In this document: positions 17,027-25,796 of the stretch, one piece after another | Layout of the letters: each line of letters starts with the position of its first letter | Position numbering within the stretch: the first letter of the stretch is position 1 | Notes under the pieces: generated by a model | Seen by the model: the letters and a program-made list of their open reading frames with translations, nothing else | Databases searched by the model: none | Told to the model about the DNA's origin: nothing | Source: Ruminococcus sp. | GTDB taxonomy: Bacteria; Bacillota; Clostridia; Oscillospirales; Ruminococcaceae | DNA: 64,000 bases | NCBI RefSeq assembly: GCF_016287535.1 | Contig: NZ_JAEFAJ010000002.1 | Coordinates: forward strand, 115,516-179,515 | Direction: 5' to 3' | Program-made: the position numbers and the translations under genes

Positions 17027-17954
17027 GCTTAACATAAAGAAGCTGGTGAAGCTTGCAGGACATCTGGTAGTAATTCTGGCACTTGCATTTGTTGTCAGAA
17101 AGATCGCAGACATGGATATCAGCCTGAAGGATCTCAGCTCACCCGGAGTGATCGGAGCCTTTGCGCTGAGCTTTGTCATACAGACTGCGCAGATAATCAT
17201 AGCCTGCTTTCCGTGGCTCATGTTCACGAGGTCGCTTTCAGGCAGAAAGATACCGTATTCGTCGGCTATGCCTGTTTATACACAGTCCAATATATACAAA
17301 TACCTTCCGGGAAACGTATTTCAGTACGTGGGACGAAACAAGCTTGCCGCGGACATGGAGATAAGCCATGTGGACGTAGCCTGTGCCACTGTACTGGACG
17401 TATTCTTCTGCGTTTTCTGGACAGGAGCGGTATCTGTTATCCTGCTGGGCGGCAGGATAGGTGCGCTTATTGAGAAGTACGGAAAGAACCTGTTTATCGC
17501 GGGAGCGGCAGGGATACTCATTCTTACGGCGCTTTTTGCGTTTATATGGCTGAAATTCCGCGACAGGCTCCGGAGCTATCTTTCACGCTATTCAAAGGCG
17601 TTTGAAAGGAGCAACCGTCCGCAGCTCCTGAGCGGAGTGTTTTACTATTTCGCTCATAACATCGTATCAGCGGCAATGTATATGTCATGTGTGGCACTTA
17701 TTATACCACAGGCTGAAACGAGAGAGCTGTTCACGCTTACAGGAGCTTTCCTGTTTGCGTGGATAATCGGATTTGTTACGCCCGGAGCTCCGGGCGGTAT
17801 CGGTATACGCGAGGGCGTTATGCTGTTTGTCTGCGGCAACAGCTATGCGGACAGGATACTGCTGTTCGTGCTGGTAATGCGCATAGCCTCGGTGTTTGCC
17901 GACGTAGCGGCATTTCTTATCGGCAGAGTTTATGCTTCCAAAGCTAAGAACTAA
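17016..17954 (+). CDS. Flippase-like membrane protein (LPG_synthase_TM / UPF0104 family)
   Basis: Encodes 312 residues with 7 to 8 predicted membrane helices. The signatures RKIADMDISLK near the N-terminus, KYLPGNVFQYVGR, and TPGAPGGIGIREG in a late loop are typical of the lysyl-PG-synthetase-like flippase domain family that often closes glycan clusters. It may translocate or modify a lipid-linked intermediate. The start is uncertain: GTG at 17010 and ATG at 17016 both lie in the end of the previous gene and neither has a clear ribosome site, so translation is probably coupled. Confidence 0.88.
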   Translation: MKDKLNIKKLVKLAGHLVVILALAFVVRKIADMDISLKDLSSPGVIGAFALSFVIQTAQIIIACFPWLMFTRSLSGRKIPYSSAMPVYTQSNIYKYLPGNVFQYVGRNKLAADMEISHVDVACATVLDVFFCVFWTGAVSVILLGGRIGALIEKYGKNLFIAGAAGILILTALFAFIWLKFRDRLRSYLSRYSKAFERSNRPQLLSGVFYYFAHNIVSAAMYMSCVALIIPQAETRELFTLTGAFLFAWIIGFVTPGAPGGIGIREGVMLFVCGNSYADRILLFVLVMRIASVFADVAAFLIGRVYASKAKN

Positions 17955-18018
17955 GTGTAGGGGCTGATGTCCACATCAGCCCGTCAATAACCATAAAACT
18001 TCAAATGACACATTGTAG

Positions 18019-18044
18019 GGAACGCCGCCCTCGGCGTTCCTTTT
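18019..18044 (+). terminator. Terminator of the glycan operon
   Basis: GGAACGCCG (18019-18027), loop CCCT, CGGCGTTCC (18032-18040), then TTTTG. A second palindrome (GGGGCTGATG with CATCAGCCC, from about 17957) precedes it and belongs to the GTAGGGG element type. Confidence 0.7.
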
Positions 18045-18057
18045 GTTTATCCAACCG

Positions 18058-18087
18058 AAAAAAGCAGCCAACTGAGGCTGCTTTTTT
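18058..18087. terminator. Bidirectional terminator between convergent genes
   Basis: Six A, GCAGCC (18064-18069), loop AACTGA, GGCTGC (18076-18081), six T. It works on both strands; on the minus strand it directly abuts the stop of the zinc-ribbon gene. Confidence 0.92.
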
Positions 18088-18311
18088 CATTGTTTGTTTA
18101 ATTCGTCGAGCAGGTCAAGAGTCCTGATGACCTTTTCACAGTGCCTGCACTGCCAGTCGCAGTCGCTCTTCTTGGCTTTTTTATGGAGCAGTTCCAGCTC
18201 GCCGCCGCATATGGGACAGGGAGCTCCCTCACCGTTCCAAAGCTTTTTCAGGAACGACATTGCTTCATTGCGCGAGTTGATTTTCAGTTCTTTCAGTGTT
18301 ATCTTTTCCAT
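18087..18311 (-). CDS. Small zinc-ribbon protein
   Basis: Encodes 74 residues. The start is taken at the ATG at 18311 (MEKITLKELKINS); the frame is open further up but runs into intergenic repeat text. Two CXXC pairs are present, CPICG and CRHC, about 28 residues apart, followed by ..VIRTLDLLDELN. The spacing and the preceding FLKKLWNGEGAPCPICG resemble the N-terminal zinc ribbon of IS1595-type transposases, but no catalytic domain follows. It may be a domesticated or decayed transposase fragment or a free zinc-ribbon regulator. Only a weak ribosome site (AGGT) is seen. Confidence 0.65.
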   Translation of the reverse strand: MEKITLKELKINSRNEAMSFLKKLWNGEGAPCPICGGELELLHKKAKKSDCDWQCRHCEKVIRTLDLLDELNKQ

Positions 18312-18370
18312 AATAGTACCTGTACACATTCCATCTTGCCACCTTGCCATCTTCACATATAGTTCTTGCG

Positions 18371-18387
18371 GACGCCCATTGGGCGTC
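18371..18387. repeat. Short GC-rich palindrome
   Basis: GACGCCC ATT GGGCGTC, between the zinc-ribbon gene and metH. It belongs to the same intergenic palindrome type as those at 17957 and 46285. Confidence 0.6.
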
Positions 18388-18391
18388 CCTA

Positions 18392-18426
18392 TTACTTTCT
18401 ACTCTCTACTTACTACTCACTACGCA
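18392..18426. repeat. Heptad tract overlapping the 3' end of metH
   Basis: TTACTTT, CTACTCT, CTACTTA, CTACTCA, CTACGCA: five 7-mers. The metH stop codon (CTA on the plus strand at 18420-18422) is part of the tract. Confidence 0.8.
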
Positions 18427-20795
18427 TTATAGACCTGCGAGGCTATATCCACGGTCTGCTTCGCGTCCTTGGCGTAGAAATCAGCGTGTATCTGCTCCGC
18501 GTAGGAGGCGGTGAGAACAGCTCCCCCCACCACAGTCTTGCATTCGGGATATTTCTCGTTGAGCTGGCGTATAGTCTCAGCCATAGCGCCGAGTGTGGTC
18601 GTCATAAGTGCGGACAGTCCCACAAGGCTCACCTTGTTCTCCACAGCTGCGTTTACGATAGTCTCAGGCGGTACGTCCTTTCCGAGATCTATGACCGTGA
18701 AGCCGTAGCTGTCAAGGAGCACCTTTACGATGTTCTTGCCTATATCGTGGATGTCTCCGTGTACCGTTGCAAGGACCACCTTGCCCTTTGATACGCTCTC
18801 GCTGTTTGCAGCCGAGAGCTTTGTCTTTATTATCTCAAAGCAAGCCTGCGCCGCTTCCGCTGTGAGTATCAGCTGCGGCAGGAATATCTTGCCCTTTTCA
18901 AATCTCGCTCCCGCGTTGTCGAGAGCAGGTATGAGGTAGCTGTTGATTATCTCCATAGGGTCAACGCTCTGCATAAGCTCCTCTGCGGCTTTTACGGCTT
19001 GGTTTTTCAGACCGTTCTCCACTGAGTACATTATATCGGGAGCACCCTTGTCCTGCGCAGGTGCGGGAGCCTTGGGAGCGCTGTCGTCCTGAGCGTATAT
19101 GCTTATGAAATCCGCGGAATTTCGGTCTATACCCGCAAGGAGACGGTAAGCCCGGACAGCTCCGATTATGCCCTCGATATTGGGGTTTATGATAGGCAGG
19201 GTAAGACCGCTGTGTAGAGCCATAGTGAGGAAAGTCCTTGTTATGAGCTCACGGTTGGGCAGTCCGAAGGAGATATTGGATACGCCGAGTACCGTGTTCA
19301 GTCCCAGCTCTGTTTTTACCCTGTGGAGAGCGTTGAGGGTCTCCATAACGCCGTCCTGCTCTGCGGAAGCCGTAAGGGTAAGGCAGTCTATAAATACGTC
19401 CTCCTTGGGTATGCCGTATTCCATAGCGCGGCGGAGTATCTTCTCGGCGATAGCAAAACGTCCGTCGGCAGTTTTCGGGATACCGCCCTTGTCGAGAGCC
19501 AGTCCCACCACGGAAGCGCCGTACTTCTTGACGAGTGGGAGTATAGCCTCAAGGGAATCGTCCTCGCCGTTTACTGAGTTGACTATAGGCTTGCCGTTGT
19601 ATACACGGAGACCTGCTTCAAGGACCTCCGGGATAGTGGAATCCAGCTGCAGGGGGGTGTCGCATATGCTCTGTATAGCCTTTACTGCTGTTATCATCAT
19701 TTCCTTTTCGTCGATACCGGGAAGTCCCACGTTTACGTCCAGTATCTCAGCGCCTGCGTGTATCTGTTCAACTGCCTGACCGAGAATATAGTCCACGTCG
19801 TGGGCGAGAAGAGCTTCCTTGAAGCGCTTTTTGCCGGTAGGGTTGATGCGTTCGCCGATAACACGGGGCTGATTTATTGTAACGCAGTTCACTGCTGAAC
19901 AGGCGATGCTTGCGCGGACTATCCTTCTTGTCTGCCTTTCCGGGCCGGAAAGAGCCTCTATCATAGCCGAGATATGCTCGGGAGTAGTTCCGCAGCAGCC
20001 CCCGAATACGGTTACTCCGGCATTTGCCAGCTTTACGGCGCTCTCTGCGAAGTCCTCCGGACCTACGTTGTATTCATTGGTAACCGGGTCGGGAAGTCCG
20101 GCATTGGGCTTTGCGATGACCGGCAGGGTCGTAAGAGCGCATATCCTGTCGAGCACGGGGAAGAGCTCCTCCGGACCGAGAGAGCAGTTGACTCCGATAG
20201 CGTCGGCGCCCAGACCCTCCAGCACAGCCACCATACACTCCGGGGACACGCCTGTGAAGGTACGCATATTCTCCTCAAAGGTCATAGTGACGAGCACGGG
20301 CTTGTCCGAGTTCTCCTTTGCAGCGAGAACAGCGGCTTTTACTTCGTACAGGTCCGTCATTGTCTCTATAACGATAACGTCAGCGCCTTTTCCTGCGAGA
20401 ACGAGCTCCCTGTATACCTCGTAGGCGTCCTCGAATCTGAGGGTTCCGGCAGGTTCGAGAAGCTGACCGATAGGACCGAGATCGAGAGCGACGAGAGCCT
20501 GACCTGCGGCGGCTTTCTTTGCGTTGGCAATGCCTGCTGACACCACCTCTTCTACTGTATGGCCGCTTTTAGCCAGCTTGAAACGGTTAGCGCCGAAGGT
20601 ATTTGCATAGATTATATCGGCTCCGCTCTCAACGTACATACGGTGTATGCGCATTATAGCTTCGGGATCGGTGATATTCAGCAGCTCCGGGACGTGCTCG
20701 GTCTTTATGCCGTGAGCCTGCAGCATGGTGCCCATGCCGCCGTCGAGGAACACGAAGCTGTTGTTTTCAAGCAGGGAATAGAAGTTTTGGGACAT
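18420..20795 (-). CDS. metH: Methionine synthase, B12-dependent, short form without the reactivation domain
   Basis: Methylates homocysteine to methionine with methylcobalamin and methyltetrahydrofolate. It has 791 residues in four modules: the homocysteine-binding barrel (1 to about 300, zinc ligands in GVNCS and GGCCGT), the pterin-binding barrel (about 310-580, from RVIGERINPTGKKRF), the B12 cap (about 600-680) and the Rossmann B12 domain with DIHDIGKNIV, whose His is the lower cobalt ligand. The SAM-binding reactivation domain of the 1,200-residue E. coli enzyme is absent, as in Thermotoga and many Clostridia. AAGGAG precedes the ATG. It lies 18 bases after pheA and is likely co-transcribed with it. 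No B12 riboswitch was seen. Confidence 0.95.
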   Translation of the reverse strand: MSQNFYSLLENNSFVFLDGGMGTMLQAHGIKTEHVPELLNITDPEAIMRIHRMYVESGADIIYANTFGANRFKLAKSGHTVEEVVSAGIANAKKAAAGQALVALDLGPIGQLLEPAGTLRFEDAYEVYRELVLAGKGADVIVIETMTDLYEVKAAVLAAKENSDKPVLVTMTFEENMRTFTGVSPECMVAVLEGLGADAIGVNCSLGPEELFPVLDRICALTTLPVIAKPNAGLPDPVTNEYNVGPEDFAESAVKLANAGVTVFGGCCGTTPEHISAMIEALSGPERQTRRIVRASIACSAVNCVTINQPRVIGERINPTGKKRFKEALLAHDVDYILGQAVEQIHAGAEILDVNVGLPGIDEKEMMITAVKAIQSICDTPLQLDSTIPEVLEAGLRVYNGKPIVNSVNGEDDSLEAILPLVKKYGASVVGLALDKGGIPKTADGRFAIAEKILRRAMEYGIPKEDVFIDCLTLTASAEQDGVMETLNALHRVKTELGLNTVLGVSNISFGLPNRELITRTFLTMALHSGLTLPIINPNIEGIIGAVRAYRLLAGIDRNSADFISIYAQDDSAPKAPAPAQDKGAPDIMYSVENGLKNQAVKAAEELMQSVDPMEIINSYLIPALDNAGARFEKGKIFLPQLILTAEAAQACFEIIKTKLSAANSESVSKGKVVLATVHGDIHDIGKNIVKVLLDSYGFTVIDLGKDVPPETIVNAAVENKVSLVGLSALMTTTLGAMAETIRQLNEKYPECKTVVGGAVLTASYAEQIHADFYAKDAKQTVDIASQVYNA

Positions 20796-20813
20796 ATATA
20801 TCTCCTTTGGTCC

Positions 20814-21929
20814 TTATTGTGATTGGAATGTACCGATACATCTGAAATTGCTCAGATTTTCCTCAAGGTCGCGGAGAACTGCTTTAACGCTTGGGTCTGA
20901 GAGCTTTCCGCTGAAATCGAGGAAGAACATTACATCAAAGCTTCCGTCACGTATGGGACGGTTCTCAATCCTGAGAAGGTTCATGCCGTTTACGAAGAAT
21001 TTGGTCAGCAGACGGTAAAGACTACCTTCCTTATGCGGAATAGTGAGCATTACGGAGACCGCGTCGGACTCTTCCGCCACCTGAAGGTCTCTGGAAATAA
21101 TTATGAACTGAGTGCGGTTTATGGTACAGTCAGCTATATCACGGGCGAGTATCTCAAGACCGAGCCTCTCAGCGCAGTCCACGGAGCATATAGCCGCTAT
21201 GTGCTCCTTGCTGTTCAGCACCTTTTCCGCGGCTGTGGCGGTATTGCTGTACTCGTGCTTTTTCAGCCTTGTTCTGGTGAGGAATACCTCGCACTGTGAG
21301 AGAGCCTGCCTGTGGGAGTAAACACAGGTTATATCCTCGATTTTCGTGCCTTTTTTTGCGGCAAGGCAGTGATTTATCTCAAGAGTGACCATTTTTACGA
21401 TGTAAAACGGGTATTTTGCCATGAGGTCGTAGGTGCTGTCCACAGAGCCCGCTGTGGAGTTCTGCACGGGAAGAACGCCGTAGTCCACCTCGCCTGCCTG
21501 TACCGCCTTGAAAACGTCCTCGAATGACGGATAGAAGGTGAACTCCCTTTCGCCGAAGACAGTTCTTGCCGCAGCTTCGGAATTAGCGCCCGAAGTACCC
21601 TGACAGCCCACTTTTTCCGCGCTTGCGAAGTCGGGAGAGGTATAGCTGTAATCCTTTGATCCCGTTATCATTGAGCGGTTCTGCAGTATCTTGCTGATGT
21701 CCATTATATTGGTGAAAAGGGCGGTAGTTCCGTTTTCAAGCTCCTTATTGCCTGTCAGCTCCTTTATGCGGTCGATGATCTCCTGTTCACGTCCGCCCTG
21801 AAAGACGGGCATATTGTGCTTTTTCTTGAAGTCGGCAACATCCCTGCAAAGCTCCATTCGCTTCATAAAGAGTGAAAGGATACCGCTGTCTATTTCATCT
21901 ATTCCGTCACGAAGCTGTTTAAGATCCAT
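20814..21929 (-). CDS. pheA: Bifunctional chorismate mutase / prephenate dehydratase (P-protein)
   Basis: Turns chorismate into prephenate and then phenylpyruvate in phenylalanine synthesis. It has 371 residues: an AroQ-type mutase domain (1 to about 85, LRDGIDEIDSGILSLFMKRM), the dehydratase domain (about 108-285, with GVLPVQNSTAGSV) and a C-terminal ACT domain for Phe feedback. The dehydratase TRF motif reads TQF here; the essential Thr is kept. The ACT motif ESRP reads IENRP. The start ATG at 21929 follows GGAGGTATT. It shares a promoter with metH. Confidence 0.95.
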   Translation of the reverse strand: MDLKQLRDGIDEIDSGILSLFMKRMELCRDVADFKKKHNMPVFQGGREQEIIDRIKELTGNKELENGTTALFTNIMDISKILQNRSMITGSKDYSYTSPDFASAEKVGCQGTSGANSEAAARTVFGEREFTFYPSFEDVFKAVQAGEVDYGVLPVQNSTAGSVDSTYDLMAKYPFYIVKMVTLEINHCLAAKKGTKIEDITCVYSHRQALSQCEVFLTRTRLKKHEYSNTATAAEKVLNSKEHIAAICSVDCAERLGLEILARDIADCTINRTQFIIISRDLQVAEESDAVSVMLTIPHKEGSLYRLLTKFFVNGMNLLRIENRPIRDGSFDVMFFLDFSGKLSDPSVKAVLRDLEENLSNFRCIGTFQSQ

Positions 21930-21988
21930 ATAAAAAATACCTCCGATTTAAGACCTTGGCTTTCAGCCCTTTGCTCTCCGGCATAGGC

Positions 21989-22009
21989 AGCTGACGGCTG
22001 AAGGCTAAA
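21989..22009. repeat. Short heptad tract (AGCTGAC, GGCTGAA, GGCTAAA)
   Basis: Three 7-mers in the pheA leader, preceded by looser copies (CTTGGCTTTCAGCC). The same text recurs at 42357-42377. Confidence 0.6.
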
Positions 22010-22030
22010 GCCCATTGATATACCTCACAT

Positions 22031-22059
22031 ATTATAGCATTTATTTTTGTAGAAATCAA
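22031..22059 (-). promoter_or_regulatory. Promoter of pheA-metH
   Basis: On the minus strand, -35 TTGATT (22054-22059), 17-base spacer, -10 TATAAT (22031-22036). The leader is about 95 bases. Confidence 0.82.
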
Positions 22060-22078
22060 TAAAAAAGGGATAAATATA

Positions 22079-22108
22079 TTGCAAAGGTCACTTGTTTTAT
22101 GTTATAAT
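22079..22108 (+). promoter_or_regulatory. Promoter of the ruv cluster
   Basis: -35 TTGCAA (22079-22084), 18-base spacer, -10 TATAAT (22103-22108), 65 bases before ruvC. It is back to back with the pheA promoter. Confidence 0.7.
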
Positions 22109-22173
22109 GATATAGTGTATGGTGAGAAACTATAGTCACATGAACTTTTAAACAAAAAAACAGGTAAAAAACA

Positions 22174-22659
22174 TTGAAAAAAGTCAGAATACTGGGAATT
22201 GATCCGGGATATGCGATAGTCGGGTTCGGAGTCCTCGATTACGACGGCGTAAGGTTCACTCCCATAGAGTACGGGGCAGTGCTGACAGAAGCCGGAACGC
22301 CCTTCCCTGAGCGGCTCAGGGCTATACACGAGGATATAGAGTTCATTTTCGAGAAGTATTCTCCCGAATGTATGGCGGTGGAGCGGCTCTACTTCACAAC
22401 GAACCAGAAAACGGCGATAGATGTCGCCCAGGCACGCGGCATAACTGTTCTGTCGGCTGCAAAGAGGAATATCCCCGTGTCGGAGTATACTCCCCTGCAG
22501 GTAAAGCAGTCGGTGGTAGGCTACGGAAAGGCTGAAAAGAAGCAGGTCATGGAAATGACAAGGCAGATACTCGGTCTTGCGCAGATACCAAAGCCGGACG
22601 ACGCTGCCGACGCCCTTGCCATAGCCATATGTCACGGGCACAGCATAAGGTGGAGCTGA
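22174..22659 (+). CDS. ruvC: Holliday junction resolvase RuvC
   Basis: Nuclease that cuts Holliday junctions in the RuvABC pathway of recombinational repair; 161 residues. Catalytic acidic residues lie in ILGIDPGYAIVGFGV (D10), CMAVERLYF and DDAADALAIAICHGH. The start is a TTG at 22174 with only a modest ribosome site (CAGGT) upstream; an in-frame ATG that keeps the essential Asp is not available, so the TTG is well supported. ruvA follows 29 bases later. Confidence 0.96.
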   Translation: MKKVRILGIDPGYAIVGFGVLDYDGVRFTPIEYGAVLTEAGTPFPERLRAIHEDIEFIFEKYSPECMAVERLYFTTNQKTAIDVAQARGITVLSAAKRNIPVSEYTPLQVKQSVVGYGKAEKKQVMEMTRQILGLAQIPKPDDAADALAIAICHGHSIRWS

Positions 22660-22688
22660 AAAAAACGGGAATGGAGAATTGAGAATCA

Positions 22689-23312
22689 ATGATATACAGT
22701 GTAAAAGGTACCCTTACGGTGAAGGAGCTCGGCTTTGCGGTGATAGAATGCGGCGGAGTGGGCTACGGCTGCCGTACTTCATACAATACCGTCGCTCAGC
22801 TGGGCGATATCGGCAGCGAGGCAAAGCTGTACACCTATCTCTACGTCAGGGAGGACGTTGTGGAGCTCTTCGGCTTCGCGACGCTTCAGGAGCTCAGCTG
22901 CTTCAAGCTGCTCATATCCGTATCCGGCGTGGGACCCAAGGCCGCAACGGCGATACTCTCGGACGTTACTCCGGAGAAGTTCGCGCTGCTTGTTGCTTCG
23001 GGAGACAGCAAGGCGTTCACAAAGACAAAGGGCATAGGCGCAAAAACAGCCCAGAGGCTCGTTCTTGAGCTGAAGGACAAGATATCCTCGGAATCCATAA
23101 GCGGAAGCATAAGCAGCGACGCCGCAGTGCTTGCGAGCATACCGTCAGGTGAAGCTTCATCGTCCGTATCCGAGGCTCTCGAAGCGCTTATGGTGCTGGG
23201 ATATTCACAGGGAGAGACGGCGCCTATACTCGGCAGGCTCGATCCGTCCCTCAGTACACAGGAGCTTATAAAGGAAACACTCAGATTAATGGCAGCAAAA
23301 AATATGCGCTAA
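22689..23312 (+). CDS. ruvA: Holliday junction DNA helicase subunit RuvA
   Basis: Tetrameric junction-binding protein that loads RuvB; 207 residues. The N-terminal OB domain starts MIYSVKGTLTVKE, two helix-hairpin-helix motifs follow (ISVSGVGPKAATAIL and KTKGIGAKTAQRLVLEL), and the C-terminal three-helix RuvB contact ends in LRLMAAKNMR. The ribosome site GGAG lies inside a short heptad-like stretch (AATGGAG, AATTGAG, AATCAAT). Confidence 0.97.
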   Translation: MIYSVKGTLTVKELGFAVIECGGVGYGCRTSYNTVAQLGDIGSEAKLYTYLYVREDVVELFGFATLQELSCFKLLISVSGVGPKAATAILSDVTPEKFALLVASGDSKAFTKTKGIGAKTAQRLVLELKDKISSESISGSISSDAAVLASIPSGEASSSVSEALEALMVLGYSQGETAPILGRLDPSLSTQELIKETLRLMAAKNMR

Positions 23313-23342
23313 GAAAATATACAAGTAAGGAAGGTTACTGTT

Positions 23343-24077
23343 ATGATGAATCTTGACGAATTGCTGAAAGCGGCAATAAAGGACCCCTCACAGCGCTCAT
23401 TGTTCTTGCAGACTCTTATCAAGAGCGATGTGTACGTTATATGCAAGAATCCTGTCAAGCAGGAACGCGACCGCGCAGAGGGCGGTATACAGCTCGAACT
23501 GATAACCACCCAGAATCCCGACGGCGATATTTTCATACCGTTTTTCACAAGCTACCGTGCGCTGCAGCAGTTCGCAAAGCGCTATGTTGACTGCTATAAA
23601 ATAAACTGCCTGCGCCTTTTCGACCTTATACAGTCGGTATCGGCGGTGCTTAACCCCAATTCCTACGGCAAGGAGTTCTCGTCGCAGGAGATAAAGAGCA
23701 TACTCATGATAGCCCGCAATCTTAAGATCAAGGCTATCTCCTACAATGAAGCCGATATAATCAGCTATCGTCCCGTAGAGCATAACGTGGATCATATCAT
23801 AAGAGCTGCCGGAAAATTCCTTTCAAAGCAGCCCAATGTTGACCGCGCTTACATAATGGAGATGATAAAGGGCTGCGAAAAGCCGCAGATACTTCTTGTA
23901 CTGGACATGATGGGCAGTACGAGAAAGCTGTTCGTTCCGCTGTCAAAGTATCTCTCAAAGGTCGTAAAAGCCAATGAGCATCTGTGCTTTATAAGCTTCG
24001 AGCAGGATATGGGCAAGAAGGCTGCGGAGACCGTAGAGCCTTTCTATGTCCGCAAAAAGAGATTTTTCGAGAAATAA
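23343..24077 (+). CDS. SseB-domain protein inserted between ruvA and ruvB
   Basis: Encodes 244 residues. The N-terminal half fits the SseB domain: LDELLKAAIKDPSQRSLFLQ, then VYVICK, IFIPFFTSYRALQQFAKR and CLRLFDLIQSV.. FSSQEIKSIL. The C-terminal half (ILLVLDMMGSTRKLFVPLSK) also resembles the SseB C-terminal part. SseB proteins have no settled role outside secretion effectors and occur widely in Firmicutes. There is no signal peptide. Two ATG codons are adjacent (23343, 23346) behind AAGGAAGG. Sitting inside the ruv operon it would be co-expressed with junction processing, which says little about function. Confidence 0.85.
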   Translation: MMNLDELLKAAIKDPSQRSLFLQTLIKSDVYVICKNPVKQERDRAEGGIQLELITTQNPDGDIFIPFFTSYRALQQFAKRYVDCYKINCLRLFDLIQSVSAVLNPNSYGKEFSSQEIKSILMIARNLKIKAISYNEADIISYRPVEHNVDHIIRAAGKFLSKQPNVDRAYIMEMIKGCEKPQILLVLDMMGSTRKLFVPLSKYLSKVVKANEHLCFISFEQDMGKKAAETVEPFYVRKKRFFEK

Positions 24078-24092
24078 TACAGAGGTGTTCAC

Positions 24093-25151
24093 TTGATACA
24101 GACAGAGGATATGGAGTTCGCTCCGAGGATAATTACTCCGGAAAATACCACCGAGGACAGCGATACAGAGCTCAGTCTCAGACCGCAGACCCTTCATGAG
24201 TATATCGGACAGGACAAGGTGAAGGAAAACCTCGCCATATATATCGAGGCTGCAAAGCGAAGGAGCGAGCCCCTCGACCATGTGCTGCTGTACGGTCCTC
24301 CCGGACTTGGAAAGACCACTCTTTCGTCAATAATAGCACATGAGCTCGGTGTGAACCTCCGCGTTACCACAGGTCCGGCTATCGAAAAGCCCGGCGACCT
24401 TGTTTCGCTTCTCACCAGCCTTTCCGACAACGATGTGCTTTTCATCGACGAGATACACAGACTGTCCCGTGCGGTAGAGGAGATACTCTACCCTGCGCTG
24501 GAGGACAGGGTTATAGATATAATCATAGGCAAGGGTCCCTCCGCACGTTCCATACGTATGGACCTGAAGCCATTCACGCTCATAGGCGCCACCACGAGAG
24601 CAGGACAGCTTTCGGCTCCGCTCCGTGACCGTTTCGGCGTTATACAGCGCCTTGAGCTTTATACGAAAGAACAGCTCACGGATATCGTGAGAAGAAGCTC
24701 TATGATACTCGGTATCCCCTGTACCTCCGACGGCGCTGCGGAAATAGCCGGAAGAGCAAGAGGTACGCCGCGTATCGCCAACCGCCTCCTGAAAAGAGTG
24801 CGGGATTTCGCGGACGTTATGGGCAACGGTCAGATAACGCAGGAGATAGCTTCAATAGCCCTCAGCCGTCTTGACATAGACAATCTCGGACTTGACGGGC
24901 TCGACAGACGTATGCTTGAAATGATAATCAGAGGCTACGGCGGCGGTCCTGTTGGACTTGAAACGCTTGCTTCGGCTATAAACGAGGAAAGCGTCACCCT
25001 TGAGGATATATGCGAGCCATTTCTTATGCAGCTCGGCTTCCTCGGCAGGACACCCAGGGGAAGAGTTGCCACAAGGCTCGCTTATGAGCATCTCGGCATA
25101 AAGCCTCCTGAGCAGACCGCTGAGCCCGAAGACGGACAGATGAGCTTCTGA
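24093..25151 (+). CDS. ruvB: Holliday junction branch migration motor RuvB
   Basis: AAA+ ring motor that drives branch migration with RuvA; 352 residues. Walker [11 protein letters not shown], Walker [12 protein letters not shown], sensor 1 LIGATTRAG, and the C-terminal winged helix with [15 protein letters not shown] are all present. The start is a TTG at 24093, 7 bases after AGAGGTG. An ATG at 24111 is possible but has no ribosome site. Confidence 0.97.
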   Translation: MIQTEDMEFAPRIITPENTTEDSDTELSLRPQTLHEYIGQDKVKENLAIYIEAAKRRSEPLDHVLLYGPPGLGKTTLSSIIAHELGVNLRVTTGPAIEKPGDLVSLLTSLSDNDVLFIDEIHRLSRAVEEILYPALEDRVIDIIIGKGPSARSIRMDLKPFTLIGATTRAGQLSAPLRDRFGVIQRLELYTKEQLTDIVRRSSMILGIPCTSDGAAEIAGRARGTPRIANRLLKRVRDFADVMGNGQITQEIASIALSRLDIDNLGLDGLDRRMLEMIIRGYGGGPVGLETLASAINEESVTLEDICEPFLMQLGFLGRTPRGRVATRLAYEHLGIKPPEQTAEPEDGQMSF

Positions 25152-25183
25152 CGACGCTCCCGTAAAGGGAGAAGGGGTAGAAA

Positions 25184-25711
25184 ATGCTGATAAAAGGTTC
25201 AAGGAGATACAATCTCAGACACAACAGCGAGAGAGCCGGACAGCCGGAATTTGGCAGAATGATAAACGGACAGGGGCTTGGACTCGTATCACGGTTCAGA
25301 TACGGCATATGTCCCATGAGTTTCAACGGCTGCGAGGTCATTGCCGTACACAATGCGCTCATTTACCTTGGCAAGCCCCAGCCGCTGAAGGACGTCGCTT
25401 TCTATATGGAGCGCTTCCGCGTGCTGATGGGTTTTTTCGGCTGTAACGCCTATCGGCTCGGAAAGGCACTTGAACATTTCGGAGCAGACTATACCCGTGA
25501 AAAAAATGCGGATAACGCAAAGGCTTTCATAATCACTTTCTGGACAAAGCGTCCCCTGTTTTCAATGATACACACGGTGCTGTGTGTGAGGGAAGCGGGT
25601 ATGATAAAGGTATATAACCGCTACAACAACGTGGGCACTGTCGAGCTGTGCAGCAGCGTTGAAGAGGTAGCAGGGAAATACCGCCCCATAGCGGTGTACA
25701 AGATCAGTTGA
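25184..25711 (+). CDS. Hypothetical protein, possible papain/C39-like cysteine peptidase
   Basis: Encodes 175 residues. The block CPMSFNGCEVIAVHNALIYL places a Cys at the start of a hydrophobic helix, as in C39 and papain-like folds, and a later IHTVLCV followed by KVYNRYNN could give the His and Asn/Asp. There is no signal peptide, so the role would be cytosolic unless it travels another way. The start at ATG 25184 is preceded by GGGAGAAGGGG. It is the last gene before a repeat-rich gap. The peptidase idea is my inference from motif order only. Confidence 0.65.
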   Translation: MLIKGSRRYNLRHNSERAGQPEFGRMINGQGLGLVSRFRYGICPMSFNGCEVIAVHNALIYLGKPQPLKDVAFYMERFRVLMGFFGCNAYRLGKALEHFGADYTREKNADNAKAFIITFWTKRPLFSMIHTVLCVREAGMIKVYNRYNNVGTVELCSSVEEVAGKYRPIAVYKIS

Positions 25712-25735
25712 GAGTTTAGAGTGGAGAGTTGAAAG
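25708..25735. repeat. Heptad tract (TTGAGAG family)
   Basis: TTGAGAG, TTTAGAG, TGGAGAG, TTGAAAG. The first unit contains the stop codon of the preceding gene. Confidence 0.75.
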
Positions 25736-25796
25736 CCGGCTCTGAACCGAGCTTTATCAAAGACCTTTTTAGGAAGTGTGCTGCTCAGATAAATTC

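Noticed and set aside
18312..18356. Upstream start for the zinc-ribbon protein
   Set aside because: The added 15 residues derive from intergenic repeat text; ATG 18311 gives a more natural N-terminus, although its ribosome site is weak.
20796..20813. Cobalamin riboswitch or own promoter for metH
   Set aside because: Only 18 bases separate metH from pheA, and the pheA leader shows no B12-box or large conserved fold.
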